A DNA stretch of 34,800 nt from JBFHQE01 sp041592335 (GCA_041592335.1 JBFHQE010000024.1:1-34800), one strand, 5' to 3'; numbered from the stretch's first letter, positions 8,581-17,488 are shown. Numbers and translations: made by a program. Notes: generated from the sequence alone by a model not told the origin.

Positions 8581-9750
8581 TCATTCCGCCGCCACGCCCT
8601 GTACCGGCTTGATGGTGCTCCAGTGCTTGCAACTCGGACATTGCCAGTGCAGCGTCTTACCGGCAAAGCCACAATGTTCACAGCGGTAACGGGGTTGTTC
8701 CTGCAGTAACTCGCGCATCAGATCACGCAGTATCGTGAGATGCTCGCGGGATTTACCCGTCGCCGAATCCAGCTGTAAATCAATAAGTCCTTCCAGACCT
8801 CTGACGGAAGGTCGCTGGGAAAGGTGCGCAATCAGAAACTCGCGCGCCTTCTCCTCGCCTTCCAGCTCCTGGATTAAATCAACCTGCATGAGCGTCGCGG
8901 TCGATGCCTGCACATCCGCGTTTATCTGCTGTAAATATTCGATAAACTGGCGTTCCTGGCCAAGCGCATGATAGCAGGAGCGTAGTTCATCCAGCACTTC
9001 AGGTAACAGTGCCATATCCTGTTGACTGACCTGTTTGAAAGCGCGGATTGCTGCCTTCAGATTCCCGGCCTGTTTTTCCAGCCGTCCCTGCAGCATGCTT
9101 GCGCGCACGCAGCTTTTATCGTGCCCCAGCGCCTTTTTTAGCAGTTGATTAACCTGGTTGTGATCGCCCCTGCGCAACGCCTCTTCCGCCTGTTCGCAAT
9201 AAAAATGAGCAATTTCCCGGTTGAACCGTTTACCGGATTCATTTTCCAGCCAGCGTGCGGTATTGATCGCCTTTTCCCATTCCTTCTCCTGCTGGTAAAT
9301 ATCCAGCAAATAGCGCAGCGCCGCACGGCGATGCTTGTCTTCATCCAGCAACTCCTGCAACAGGCTTTCCGCGCGATCAAACAAACCCGCCCGCATGTAA
9401 TCATGACTGAGCTCAAGCAAGGCGGAGGCGCGTTGTTCGCGATCAAGCGTGGGACGGGCAATCAGGTTTTGATGAATGCGGATGGCGCGATCGACTTCAC
9501 CCCGCCGCCGAAACAGATTACCCAGGGCAAGATGCGTTTCAACGGTATCGCCATCGACTTCCAGCATCTGGATAAATACGTCAATCGCCTTATCCGGTTG
9601 CTCGTTTAGAAGGTAATTCAGGCCACGGAAATAGTTGGCATTCAGATCGGTTACTTTGCTGGAAACAGACTTGGTGGGATGCTGGCGTCGCGCGACCCAC
9701 CAGCCAGAGGCAGCTGCAACAGGCAATAACAGCCAGAGCAATGCATCCAT
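8581..9750 (-). CDS. lapB: LPS assembly protein LapB (YciM)
   Basis: A membrane-anchored tetratricopeptide protein that, in E. coli, brings LpxC to FtsH and so balances LPS with phospholipid synthesis. The 389-residue protein has one N-terminal transmembrane helix (about 3-20), a long stretch of TPR helices (about 40-345; for example TVETHLALGNLFRRRGEVDR), and a C-terminal rubredoxin-like metal knuckle. The knuckle has the CEHCGF and CPSCKHW cysteine pairs at about 357-375. Length and domain order match E. coli LapB (389 residues). It starts five bases after lapA, as in the E. coli lapAB operon. Confidence 0.94.
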   Translation of the reverse strand: MDALLWLLLPVAAASGWWVARRQHPTKSVSSKVTDLNANYFRGLNYLLNEQPDKAIDVFIQMLEVDGDTVETHLALGNLFRRRGEVDRAIRIHQNLIARPTLDREQRASALLELSHDYMRAGLFDRAESLLQELLDEDKHRRAALRYLLDIYQQEKEWEKAINTARWLENESGKRFNREIAHFYCEQAEEALRRGDHNQVNQLLKKALGHDKSCVRASMLQGRLEKQAGNLKAAIRAFKQVSQQDMALLPEVLDELRSCYHALGQERQFIEYLQQINADVQASTATLMQVDLIQELEGEEKAREFLIAHLSQRPSVRGLEGLIDLQLDSATGKSREHLTILRDLMRELLQEQPRYRCEHCGFAGKTLHWQCPSCKHWSTIKPVQGVAAE

Positions 9751-9755
9751 GGAAA

Positions 9756-10049
9756 TCAGCGTTCGTTTTTAATCGGAATCGAGCGGAGGTTTGATACTTC
9801 CTGTTCCGCCAGTTTTGCCTGGCGCTTGTATCGTATAGCCTCGCGTTTGAGGCGAATGAAAATACCGGCACTGAAGAAAATACCCAGAACGGCGCCCAGC
9901 GCCATGGACAGAATCAGTAATTGGGCGAGTTGAAAATCCCCTTTACCCCAGAAGTAATCGAATACCACGACATGCTTGTTCAAAACCGCGAAGGCCAGAC
10001 CAACCACAGCCAGAATAATCAGGGAAAGAAGAGAAAATAAACGTGCCAT
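9756..10049 (-). CDS. lapA: LPS assembly protein LapA (YciS, DUF1049)
   Basis: A 97-residue inner-membrane protein with two hydrophobic helices (about 5-23 and 42-63) and a basic C-terminal tail predicted to be coiled (LKREAIRYKRQAKLAEQEV). This is the DUF1049/LapA pattern. The ATG at 10049 is preferred over the upstream in-frame TTG because GGGGCG lies eight bases before it and the family starts MARL/MK-type here. It pairs with lapB downstream and follows ihfB, as in many gammaproteobacteria. The role is modulating LPS assembly together with LapB. Confidence 0.88.
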   Translation of the reverse strand: MARLFSLLSLIILAVVGLAFAVLNKHVVVFDYFWGKGDFQLAQLLILSMALGAVLGIFFSAGIFIRLKREAIRYKRQAKLAEQEVSNLRSIPIKNER

Positions 10050-10150
10050 TATGCGCCCCAAGTACGACCAGAACGGGTCTCAGTGAGAGGTACTTTAGAG
10101 GCTTCAGGAATTGACTGCAACCATACTTGAGTAAGCTGCAGTGACTTGGC

Positions 10151-10468
10151 TCACATGGGAGTATCGCTACTCTTGATTTCGTGTTCCTTGCCGTCGTCAA
10201 CTCGCTCGCGCAATTCCTTGCCCGGCTTGAAATGCGGTACGTATTTCGCGGAAAGCGCAACGGATTCACCCGTCTTGGGGTTTCTGCCCAGACGCGGCGG
10301 ACGGTAGTGGAGAGAGAAACTGCCAAAGCCACGAATTTCGATTCGCTGCCCCTGCGCCAGTGACTGGCTCATCTGTTCAATCAGGCTTTTAACCGCCAGC
10401 TCGACATCCTTATAGTTAAGGTGGCTGTTCTTGGCTGCCAGTATTTCGATCAGTTCTGACTTGGTCAT
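10151..10468 (-). CDS. ihfB: Integration host factor subunit beta
   Basis: A nucleoid-associated DNA-bending protein that works as a heterodimer with IhfA. The 105-residue protein matches the family: MTKSELIE start, RIEIRGFGSFSLHYR body, and the DNA-intercalating arm GRNPKTGE with its proline at about residue 64. It ends VPHFKPGKELRERV plus a short tail. The C-terminal tail (about 12 residues after RERV) is slightly longer than in E. coli. It lies 66 bases after rpsA, with a strong hairpin between them, the same order as in E. coli and Pseudomonas. Confidence 0.96.
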   Translation of the reverse strand: MTKSELIEILAAKNSHLNYKDVELAVKSLIEQMSQSLAQGQRIEIRGFGSFSLHYRPPRLGRNPKTGESVALSAKYVPHFKPGKELRERVDDGKEHEIKSSDTPM

Positions 10469-10492
10469 TCTCTACGCCCCAATTTTGAATGA

Positions 10493-10516
10493 CCCGGGCG
10501 GCTGTAACCGCCCGGG
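10493..10516 (-). terminator. Strong hairpin between rpsA and ihfB
   Basis: A perfect 9-bp GC stem (CCCGGGCGG / CCGCCCGGG) with a 6-base loop lies 18 bases after the rpsA stop. No T-run follows (TCATTCAAAATT). It therefore looks like a partial attenuator or RNA-stability stem setting the large rpsA:ihfB expression ratio, rather than a full terminator. Confidence 0.5.
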
Positions 10517-10534
10517 ACTCAAACATGAATCGGA

Positions 10535-12214
10535 CTAGTTGTCCTGATTCTCCATTTGCTCTTTCAGCAGATCACCCAGAGTAGCGCCACCAGAGGAACT
10601 ACCACGTGTGTAATCCTGCAAGGCTTCTGCTTCTTCATGCTCTTCCTTGGCCTTGATAGAGAGCGAAATCGAACGGTTCTTGCGATCAACCGCGACAAAC
10701 TTCGCTTCCACCTCGTCACCGACATTCAACACGGTCCGTGCATCTTCTACACGGTCGCGCGCCAGTTCAGAGGCCCGCAGTACGCCTTCGATACCATCAC
10801 CTAGATCAATGATAGCGGCCTTGGCATCAACTTCCTTAACGGTACCCTTCACGATGCTGCCCTTGCCATGTTCGGCCAGGTAGTTCGAGAACGGGTCCTT
10901 GTCCAGCTGCTTGACGCCCAGCGAGATACGCTCACGCTCGGGATCAACCGCCAGTACCACGGCTTCAACCTCGTCACCTTTCTTGAAGTTACGCAGGGCT
11001 TCTTCATCGCCCTCTTCGCTCCAGGAGATATCGGAGAGGTGAACCAGGCCGTCGATACCGCCGTCGAGACCAACGAAAATACCGAAATCGGTGATGGACT
11101 TGATGGTACCGGTCACGCGATCGCCCTTGCTGTGGGTAGCCGCGAACTCGTCCCATGGATTGGAGTGGCACTGCTTCATGCCCAGTGAGATACGACGACG
11201 TTCTTCGTCGATATCCAGCACCATGACTTCCACTTCCTGACCGACGTGAACCACCTTGGCGGGGTTGACGTTCTTGTTGGTCCAGTCCATTTCAGAGACG
11301 TGCACCAGACCTTCAACGCCTTCCTCGATTTCCACGAAGCAGCCGTAATCGGTAATGTTGGACACCTTACCGAACAGACGGGCATTTTCAGGATAACGAC
11401 GCGCCAGATCCGCCCATGGGTCAGTACCCAGCTGTTTCATACCCAGCGATACGCGGTTACGTTCACGGTCGAACTTGAGTACCTTGACTTCAACTTCATC
11501 GCCAACGTTGACCAGCTCGGAAGGATGCTTAACGCGCTTCCAGGCCATGTCGGTGATGTGCAGCAGACCGTCGATACCGCCTAGGTCAACGAACACACCG
11601 TAGTCGGTGAGGTTCTTGATCACGCCCTTGACGATCATGCCTTCCTGCAGATTCTTCAGCAGTGCATCGCGTTCAGCGCTGTACTCGGATTCAACCACGG
11701 CACGGCGTGAAACAACGACGTTGTTACGCTTGGCATCCAGCTTGATCACCTTGAAATCAAGCGGCTTGCCTTCCAGGTAAGTGGTATCGCGTACAGGACG
11801 CACATCCACCAGGGAACCCGGCAGGAACGCACGGATAGATTTGATGTCGACAGTGAAACCACCCTTGACCTTGCCGCTGATAATGCCGCTGACGGTCTCT
11901 TTCTCTTCGTAAGCTTTTTCAAGCTCGGTCCAGACGCGAGCGCGCTTGGCCTTTTCACGTGATAAACGGGTTTCACCAAAGCCGTCTTCGACCGCGTCCA
12001 AAGCCACTTCGACTTCGTCGCCGATCTGTACTTCAACGGCACCTTCTTCATTAATGAACTGCTCGACGGGGATAACACCTTCGGACTTCAGACCGGCATT
12101 AACGACAACAACATCTGGCCTGATAGCCACCACCGTACCGGTAACGATTGCACCGGGATTCAGTTCCTGGTTTTGAAGGCTTTCTTCAAACAGTTCTGCA
12201 AAGCTTTCGCTCAT
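10535..12214 (-). CDS. rpsA: 30S ribosomal protein S1
   Basis: An RNA-binding ribosomal protein that recruits mRNA to the 30S subunit. The 559-residue length equals the gammaproteobacterial norm (E. coli 557). Six S1 (OB-fold) repeats are visible. The first two are divergent (about 20-90 and 105-175). The later four have the KGVIKNLTDYGVFVDLGG-type opening and RISLGMKQ-type endings (about 190-265, 275-350, 362-438, 449-520). The N-terminal MSESFAELFEESL is typical. AAGGAA lies about 12 bases before the ATG. The leader contains a UUCG-capped stem described separately. In E. coli rpsA is autoregulated at translation. Confidence 0.97.
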   Translation of the reverse strand: MSESFAELFEESLQNQELNPGAIVTGTVVAIRPDVVVVNAGLKSEGVIPVEQFINEEGAVEVQIGDEVEVALDAVEDGFGETRLSREKAKRARVWTELEKAYEEKETVSGIISGKVKGGFTVDIKSIRAFLPGSLVDVRPVRDTTYLEGKPLDFKVIKLDAKRNNVVVSRRAVVESEYSAERDALLKNLQEGMIVKGVIKNLTDYGVFVDLGGIDGLLHITDMAWKRVKHPSELVNVGDEVEVKVLKFDRERNRVSLGMKQLGTDPWADLARRYPENARLFGKVSNITDYGCFVEIEEGVEGLVHVSEMDWTNKNVNPAKVVHVGQEVEVMVLDIDEERRRISLGMKQCHSNPWDEFAATHSKGDRVTGTIKSITDFGIFVGLDGGIDGLVHLSDISWSEEGDEEALRNFKKGDEVEAVVLAVDPERERISLGVKQLDKDPFSNYLAEHGKGSIVKGTVKEVDAKAAIIDLGDGIEGVLRASELARDRVEDARTVLNVGDEVEAKFVAVDRKNRSISLSIKAKEEHEEAEALQDYTRGSSSGGATLGDLLKEQMENQDN

Positions 12215-12258
12215 GAGTTAAACATTCCTTGAATCGCAAACCTGGCGACTCGGGTAAC

Positions 12259-12274
12259 GTCGTGCGAACACGAC
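12259..12274 (-). promoter_or_regulatory. UUCG-capped hairpin in rpsA leader
   Basis: On the minus strand GTCGTG-TTCG-CACGAC forms a 6-bp stem closed by a UUCG tetraloop. It is 45 bases upstream of the rpsA ATG, in the 86-base cmk-rpsA gap. Its position suits a leader structure involved in S1 autoregulation or a processing site. It lacks a T-run, so it is not a terminator. Confidence 0.35.
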
Positions 12275-12300
12275 AGGGTTAGTTAATGAACACAAGACGA

Positions 12301-12978
12301 TCACAACTGATAACGTTCACGCACGATACCCATAACCTTAGCAACTGCCATTGGAATATCCATTGAGGATGTATCAATGACTTGCGCGTCGTCTGCAGGA
12401 CGCAGCGGCGCTACCTTGCGGTTCTGATCGCGTGCATCGCGTTCGGCGATCTCTTGCACGAGGGCGGAAAGGTTAGCACTCAATCCTTTTTCAATCAACT
12501 GGTTATAGCGCCTCTGCGCGCGTTCCTCGGCGCTCGCCGTCAGAAACACCTTGGCCGGTGCCTCGGGAAATACCACGGTTCCCATGTCCCGGCCGTCCGC
12601 GACCAGTCCCGGCGCGCGGCAAAATGCCCGCTGACGGGCCAGTAGCGCCTGCCGCACAGCGGGCAAGGCAGCGACTTTTGATGCCGCATTACCCGCCGTC
12701 TCGGAGCGAATTTCGCATGTAACATCTTGATTATTAAGGAGTATGATATCGTCATCGGCGGAAAAGCTGACATCTAGTCGCTCTGCCAGGGCGGCGAGCG
12801 CCATCTCATCCTCCAGTGGAACGCCCGCCTGACCGGCGGCATAGGCCAGAATTCGATACAGTGCCCCGCTGTCGAGAAAATGCCAACCCAGTTGCTGGGC
12901 TACGCTTCGACCAATCGTGCCCTTACCCGACCCGCTCGGGCCGTCGACAGTCAGAATCGGGATGTTTTTATCCACCAT
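12301..12978 (-). CDS. cmk: Cytidylate kinase
   Basis: Phosphorylates CMP and dCMP with ATP. The 225-residue protein has the P-loop GPSGSGKGT (residues 13-21), the FLDSGALYR nucleotide-binding segment (about 34-42), VADGRDMGTVVFP (about 126-138), and the lid RAQRRYNQL followed by RDARDQNR. Length is typical. It starts three bases after the aroA stop, so it is co-translated in the aroA-cmk-rpsA block conserved across gammaproteobacteria. Confidence 0.96.
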   Translation of the reverse strand: MVDKNIPILTVDGPSGSGKGTIGRSVAQQLGWHFLDSGALYRILAYAAGQAGVPLEDEMALAALAERLDVSFSADDDIILLNNQDVTCEIRSETAGNAASKVAALPAVRQALLARQRAFCRAPGLVADGRDMGTVVFPEAPAKVFLTASAEERAQRRYNQLIEKGLSANLSALVQEIAERDARDQNRKVAPLRPADDAQVIDTSSMDIPMAVAKVMGIVRERYQL

Positions 12979-12981
12979 GGC

Positions 12982-14301
12982 TCAGGAATGGTCGCTGATG
13001 GAGAGGCCAGCCGAAGCCGCAAGATCGACGAAACCCGGGAACGAGGTGTTCACGTTGGCGCAGTCGTTGATGCGAATTTCACCCGTGGCGCGCAATGCCG
13101 CCATGGCAAAGGACATCGCAATACGGTGATCGCCATGGCTATCAACCTCGCCCGCGCCCAGAATGCCGCCTTCGATCAAAATTCCATCCGGCGTGGGGTC
13201 AGCCTCGATACCGAGAATCTGCAAACCATCGGCCATCACCTGGATACGATCGCTTTCCTTGACGCGTAACTCTTCCGCGCCACGCAACACGGTAACGCCT
13301 TCCGCGCAGGCTGCGGCAACAAACACCGCGGGGAATTCATCAATCGCCAACGGCACCAGTTCTTCCGGGATCTGGATGCCGGTCAATGGCGCGTATCGCA
13401 CCCGCAGATCAGCCACGGGTTCACCACCCACGATGCGTTCATTACTGACCTCAATGTTGGCGCCCATGAGTTTGAGGATGTCGATGATGCCGGTACGAGT
13501 CGGGTTCATACCAACATGTTTCAGCGTGAGATCCGAACCTTCGGCAATACTCGCGCCGACCAAAAAGAATGCAGCGGATGAAATATCGGAAGGAACTTCG
13601 ATCTTGCCCGCGGTTAACTTGCCGCCACCGGTAAGGCAGGCCTTCGCGCCATCCACGCGCACCTCATAGCCCATCCCCTGCAGCATACGCTCGGTGTGAT
13701 CACGCGTCGGTGCCGGTTCAACAGTACAGGTTTCACCCTCGGCATAGAGTCCTGCCAGCAACACACAGGATTTCACCTGCGCACTGGCCATCGGCAGATC
13801 GTAATGAATTCCTTTGAGCTTGTTGCCCCCACGAATGACCAACGGCGCAGTGCCACCCTCACTGCTTTCGATCCTGGCCCCCATCTGGGTTAAAGGATCG
13901 ATCACGCGTTTCATGGGACGACCGGATAAGGATGAATCCCCAGTCAAAGTGGCATCAAAGGATTGACCTGCCAGCAGTCCCGACAACAGACGCATCGAGG
14001 TACCGGAATTCCCCAGATAAAGTGGTTCGATCGGTTGTTTCAGTCCATGCAGGCCAACACCATGGATAGTCACTTCGCCATTGTCTGGTCCTTCAATCTT
14101 CACACCCATGGCCTTGAACGCTGCCAGGGTTGCAAGCGCATCTTCGCCTTCCAGAAAACCGCTCACCTGCGTCGTGCCTTCGGCTAAAGACCCCAGCATG
14201 ATGGAACGGTGCGAGCAGGATTTGTCGCCTGGCACGCGGATTTCACCGGTCAGTTTGCCGCCCGGTTCAACGAGGTATTGGATGTTGGTTTCGGAAGTCA
14301 T
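12982..14301 (-). CDS. aroA: 3-phosphoshikimate 1-carboxyvinyltransferase (EPSP synthase)
   Basis: The sixth step of the shikimate pathway, joining phosphoenolpyruvate to shikimate-3-phosphate. From ATG 14301 it has 439 residues. Motifs include VPGDKSCSHRSIM near residue 25, LGNSGTSMR around 93 (the PEP-site glycine is retained), SGRPMKRVIDPL near 125, and the C-terminal RVKESDRI and DHRIAMS segments with catalytic residues. An upstream in-frame TTG would add five residues, but the ATG fits the family better. It is a free-standing gene here; in Pseudomonas the same locus encodes a TyrA-AroA fusion. The 105-base gap to tyrA holds a REP-type repeat. Confidence 0.96.
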   Translation of the reverse strand: MTSETNIQYLVEPGGKLTGEIRVPGDKSCSHRSIMLGSLAEGTTQVSGFLEGEDALATLAAFKAMGVKIEGPDNGEVTIHGVGLHGLKQPIEPLYLGNSGTSMRLLSGLLAGQSFDATLTGDSSLSGRPMKRVIDPLTQMGARIESSEGGTAPLVIRGGNKLKGIHYDLPMASAQVKSCVLLAGLYAEGETCTVEPAPTRDHTERMLQGMGYEVRVDGAKACLTGGGKLTAGKIEVPSDISSAAFFLVGASIAEGSDLTLKHVGMNPTRTGIIDILKLMGANIEVSNERIVGGEPVADLRVRYAPLTGIQIPEELVPLAIDEFPAVFVAAACAEGVTVLRGAEELRVKESDRIQVMADGLQILGIEADPTPDGILIEGGILGAGEVDSHGDHRIAMSFAMAALRATGEIRINDCANVNTSFPGFVDLAASAGLSISDHS

Positions 14302-14326
14302 TCGTTTAAATCTCAACTAAGTAAAC

Positions 14327-14367
14327 CTGTAGGAGCGGCCTTGGCCGCGAACAGTTCGCCCCTACAA
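14327..14367 (+). repeat. REP-type palindrome between tyrA and aroA
   Basis: Reads CCTGTAGGAGCGGCCTTGGC and onward to CCGCGAACAGTTCGCCCCTACAA. It contains the GTAGGAGCGG(G)C-TTG-(G)CCGCGAA core known from Pseudomonas REP elements, plus a closing TTCGCCCCTAC arm. The same core appears in two more gaps of this cluster. Confidence 0.75.
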
Positions 14368-14406
14368 TATGCAGTTTATTTCCTGACGTCTTCGCGATCA
14401 CCATAA

Positions 14407-15267
14407 TTACTGCTGTACATGCTCATCACGCGCCTTCTTGGCAGACGCGAATATCGCTTCTAGTTCTTCACCCTTGCCGTCGGCAATGGCGGCACGAATG
14501 CGCGCATAATCTTCGGCAAACCGATCCATCATGGCCAACACGGCGGTTTTGTTTTCCAGACAGATATCGCGCCACATCACCGGATCACTGGATGCAATGC
14601 GGGTGAAATCGCGAAAGCCGCCTGCCGCATTGGCAAAAATCTCGTTATGTTCATTCAGCCTTGCCAGGCTATCGACCAGGCCGAAAGCGAGAATATGCGG
14701 CAGGTGACTGGTCGCCGCCAGGACTTCATCGTGCAGATCCACATCCATCTGCACCACGTCCGCGCCCGCCGCTTCCCACATTTCCCGCACGCGACCCAGG
14801 GGGCCAACGAAGGTATCTTCCGTGGGCGTGAGAATCACCCGCCGGTTTTGATACAACTCGGCAAAGGAGGCGCTCACACCGCTCTGCTCAGTCCCCGCAA
14901 TCGGATGACCCGGCACAAAAAAGCCGGGCACTTCGCCAAACGCGTTACGTGCCGCCTCGACCACCGAACGCTTGGCACTGCCCGCATCGGTGATCACGGC
15001 GTCATCCGCAAGATGCGGCGCAATGGTTTTGAACACCTGGGCCATGGCACTCAGTGGCACGCAAACCACGATCATGTCGGCGCCCGCCACCGCTTTTGTC
15101 ATGTCGGTGTCGAACCGGTCAATGACACCCAGGTCGACGGCTTCCTGCAAATGCTCGGCGCGACGGCTGCTGCCGACGATTTCTTTCACCGCGCCGGCTT
15201 TGCGCAAGGCGCGCGCCAGCGATCCACCGATCAGACCAACGCCAATTATGCACAGGCGTTCAATCAC
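14407..15267 (-). CDS. tyrA: Prephenate dehydrogenase
   Basis: Oxidatively decarboxylates prephenate to 4-hydroxyphenylpyruvate for tyrosine synthesis. The 286-residue form from GTG 15267 begins VIERLCIIGVGLIGGSLA, a standard NAD-binding loop. It contains DAGSAK, the substrate-side GHPIAGTEQSG and the SHLPHILAF helix. The GTG is chosen because it overlaps the hisC stop as GTGA; an ATG ten codons upstream lies within hisC and adds a non-family sequence. It is a monofunctional cyclohexadienyl-type dehydrogenase with no chorismate mutase domain (that is on PheA) and no AroA fusion. Confidence 0.94.
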   Translation of the reverse strand: MIERLCIIGVGLIGGSLARALRKAGAVKEIVGSSRRAEHLQEAVDLGVIDRFDTDMTKAVAGADMIVVCVPLSAMAQVFKTIAPHLADDAVITDAGSAKRSVVEAARNAFGEVPGFFVPGHPIAGTEQSGVSASFAELYQNRRVILTPTEDTFVGPLGRVREMWEAAGADVVQMDVDLHDEVLAATSHLPHILAFGLVDSLARLNEHNEIFANAAGGFRDFTRIASSDPVMWRDICLENKTAVLAMMDRFAEDYARIRAAIADGKGEELEAIFASAKKARDEHVQQ

Positions 15268-16382
15268 GCCAGCACCTTTTTCAGCGCAGCAATGCAACGC
15301 ACGTTTTGTTTTTCCGCACCGATGCTGATCCGTAAATGATGCGGCAGACCGTAATTGGCAACAGGTCGAACGATCACGCCTTCGCGCAGCAGCTTGTCAT
15401 AAAAAGGAGCTGCCTCGCGGCCAATGTCGACACTGATAAAGTTGCCCACGGAAGGAATATAGCTTAATCCCATTTCATTGAATGCTACTTCAAACTGGCG
15501 CAGGCCATTCGCATTCATAGTTACCGTTTTCTGAAGGTGCTCATGATCATCCAGTGCCGCTTCCGCTGCCGCCAGCGCAGGGCCGTTCACGTTGAATGGC
15601 GGACGAACACGATTCATAAGATCCGCCAACGCAGGATGCGACAGGCTGTAACCGACACGTAAACCCGCAAGGCCATAGGACTTGGAGAAGGTACGGGTCA
15701 CCATGAGATTCGGGTAATCGGCCAGCCATTGACTGCTGTCGGTATAACCTATCGCATTGGTGGCAGGCTCAATCGCGTAATCGAAATAGGCTTCATCAAC
15801 CACGACAACGATACGTTGCGGTACCCTGGCAATAAACTCGCGCAGCCTGTCACCCGTCACCCAGGTACCCGTCGGGTTGTTCGGGTTGGCGATGAAGATG
15901 ACACGGGTGCGGTCGGTGATTGCGTTATACAATGCATCTAGATCATAGCCCCAGTCTTTGGCTGGAGCCGCAACCGATACTCCACCGACGGCCTGGGTCA
16001 CAATCGGATAAATGGCAAAGGCATGCTGTGAAAACAGCACTTCATCACCAGGCGACACCAGGCAACGCACGACAAATTCCAGCATGTCGCTGGAACCATT
16101 GCCAAGCGTGATCTGTTTAGTCGAAACGCCATGTTTGGCAGCCAGCTTTTGCTTCAGGGCAAAACCGTTACCATCCGGATATAACCAGACATCGTTCAGC
16201 GCGGCACGGGCGGCATCCAGTGCCAGCGGACTCGGGCCAAGTGGGTTTTCATTCGATGCCAGCTTGATAATGTCCGAAACGCCATACTCGCGTTCCAGTT
16301 CGGAGATAGGCTTGCCTGGCGCATAAGGTGTCAGGCCTTTCACACCGGAAGTGGCATATTCCAGAAATTCAGGATTACTCAT
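15264..16382 (-). CDS. hisC: Histidinol-phosphate / aromatic aminotransferase
   Basis: A PLP aminotransferase of the HisC family with 372 residues. The N-terminal KLASNENPLGPSP (about 40-52), the NPNNPTGTW loop (about 165-173), VVVDEAYFDY and the PLP-lysine segment TFSKSYGLAGLRVGY (about 232-246) are all present. Its place between pheA and tyrA suggests that it serves phenylalanine and tyrosine transamination as well as, or instead of, histidine synthesis. This is the HisC2-type role inferred for the Pseudomonas locus. No other his gene is in the window. Confidence 0.93.
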   Translation of the reverse strand: MSNPEFLEYATSGVKGLTPYAPGKPISELEREYGVSDIIKLASNENPLGPSPLALDAARAALNDVWLYPDGNGFALKQKLAAKHGVSTKQITLGNGSSDMLEFVVRCLVSPGDEVLFSQHAFAIYPIVTQAVGGVSVAAPAKDWGYDLDALYNAITDRTRVIFIANPNNPTGTWVTGDRLREFIARVPQRIVVVVDEAYFDYAIEPATNAIGYTDSSQWLADYPNLMVTRTFSKSYGLAGLRVGYSLSHPALADLMNRVRPPFNVNGPALAAAEAALDDHEHLQKTVTMNANGLRQFEVAFNEMGLSYIPSVGNFISVDIGREAAPFYDKLLREGVIVRPVANYGLPHHLRISIGAEKQNVRCIAALKKVLA

Positions 16383-16387
16383 GGCTG

Positions 16388-17488
16388 CTATAAAACCGCT
16401 CGTGGATAGGAACCCAGCACCTTGACCATGGCGGCACGCTGTTGCAAATCAAGTAATGCCGCCGCCACTTCGGGGTCCTGCTGGTGACCGACAATATCGA
16501 TAAAGAATACATAGTCCCAGACACCACGCCGTGATGGGCGCGATTCGATACGTGTCATGCTCAGATTATGCTGTGAGATCGGTTCAAGGATTCGGTACAG
16601 CGCACCGGATTCATTGTGTACCGAGACCAGCAACGAGGTCTTGTCATCGCCACTGACCGCGACCGATTGCTTGCCGATGACCAGAAAGCGCGTGGTATTA
16701 CCCGGCTCATCCTCGATGTTTCGCGCGAGAATATTCAGGCTGTACAGATCAGCCGCCGCACCACCGGCGACAGCCGCCACCGGCCCGCCTTCCTCGCTGA
16801 CCATGCGCGCGGCTTCACCATTACTGGCAACCGGCACCCGGTCTGCATGCGGCAAATTGGCGTCCAGCCAACGGCGCGACTGCGCCAGCGCCTGCTGGTG
16901 CGCATACACTGTCTTTATCGACCCGAGATCGGCAACACCGCTCATCAAGTGCAGCTCGATACGCAACTGCACTTCGCCGCAGATCTGCAATGGCGACTGC
17001 AGAAATTTATCCAGGGTGTGATTAACCACGCCTTCGGTAGAATTTTCCACCGGCACTACCCCGTAATGCGCATTGCCGGATTCAACTTCCCGGAATACAT
17101 CATCAATGCTGCGCATACCCAGGGTATTCACCGAATGCCCAAAGTGCTTCATCACGGCAGCCTGCGTGTAGGTACCGGCCGGGCCAAGGTAGGCAATACT
17201 CAGTGGTCGCTCAAGCGCAAGACAGGCCGAGATAATTTCACGGAACAGTCGCGCAATCTCATTCGACGCCAGCGGGCCTTTGTTTTCCTCGCGCACTCGC
17301 CGCAGGATTTGCGCTTCACGTTCCGGACGATAGTAATCGGTATCCTCGCCCAGCGATTGCTTGATGTCGGCCACTTTCTGCGCACAGGCGGCTCGTTCAT
17401 TGATCAATCGCAACAGCTCGGCATCCAGCGCGTCAATGCGTTCCCGCACTGCCGCCAGTTGCTGCTGTTCTTTCGATTGATCAGTCAT
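16388..17488 (-). CDS. pheA: Bifunctional chorismate mutase / prephenate dehydratase (P-protein)
   Basis: Directs chorismate to phenylpyruvate. The 366-residue protein has an N-terminal AroQ chorismate mutase domain (about 8-95; RIDALDAELLRLINERA start). A prephenate dehydratase domain follows (about 97-275; YLGPAGTYTQAA, VPVENSTEGVVNHTLD). A C-terminal ACT domain (about 283-360) carries the GALYRILEPISQHNLSMTRIESRP effector-site segment that in this family binds phenylalanine for feedback inhibition. It begins six bases after serA and ends five bases before hisC, a tight operon. Confidence 0.96.
   Translation of the reverse strand: MTDQSKEQQQLAAVRERIDALDAELLRLINERAACAQKVADIKQSLGEDTDYYRPEREAQILRRVREENKGPLASNEIARLFREIISACLALERPLSIAYLGPAGTYTQAAVMKHFGHSVNTLGMRSIDDVFREVESGNAHYGVVPVENSTEGVVNHTLDKFLQSPLQICGEVQLRIELHLMSGVADLGSIKTVYAHQQALAQSRRWLDANLPHADRVPVASNGEAARMVSEEGGPVAAVAGGAAADLYSLNILARNIEDEPGNTTRFLVIGKQSVAVSGDDKTSLLVSVHNESGALYRILEPISQHNLSMTRIESRPSRRGVWDYVFFIDIVGHQQDPEVAAALLDLQQRAAMVKVLGSYPRAVL

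Noticed and set aside
8562..8681. N-terminal extension of pyrF
   Set aside because: Lies inside lapB, has no similarity to PyrF, and better starts exist after the lapB stop.
14647..15339. 230-codon plus-strand frame opposite tyrA
   Set aside because: Antisense to a complete tyrA, and crosses the tyrA-hisC junction.
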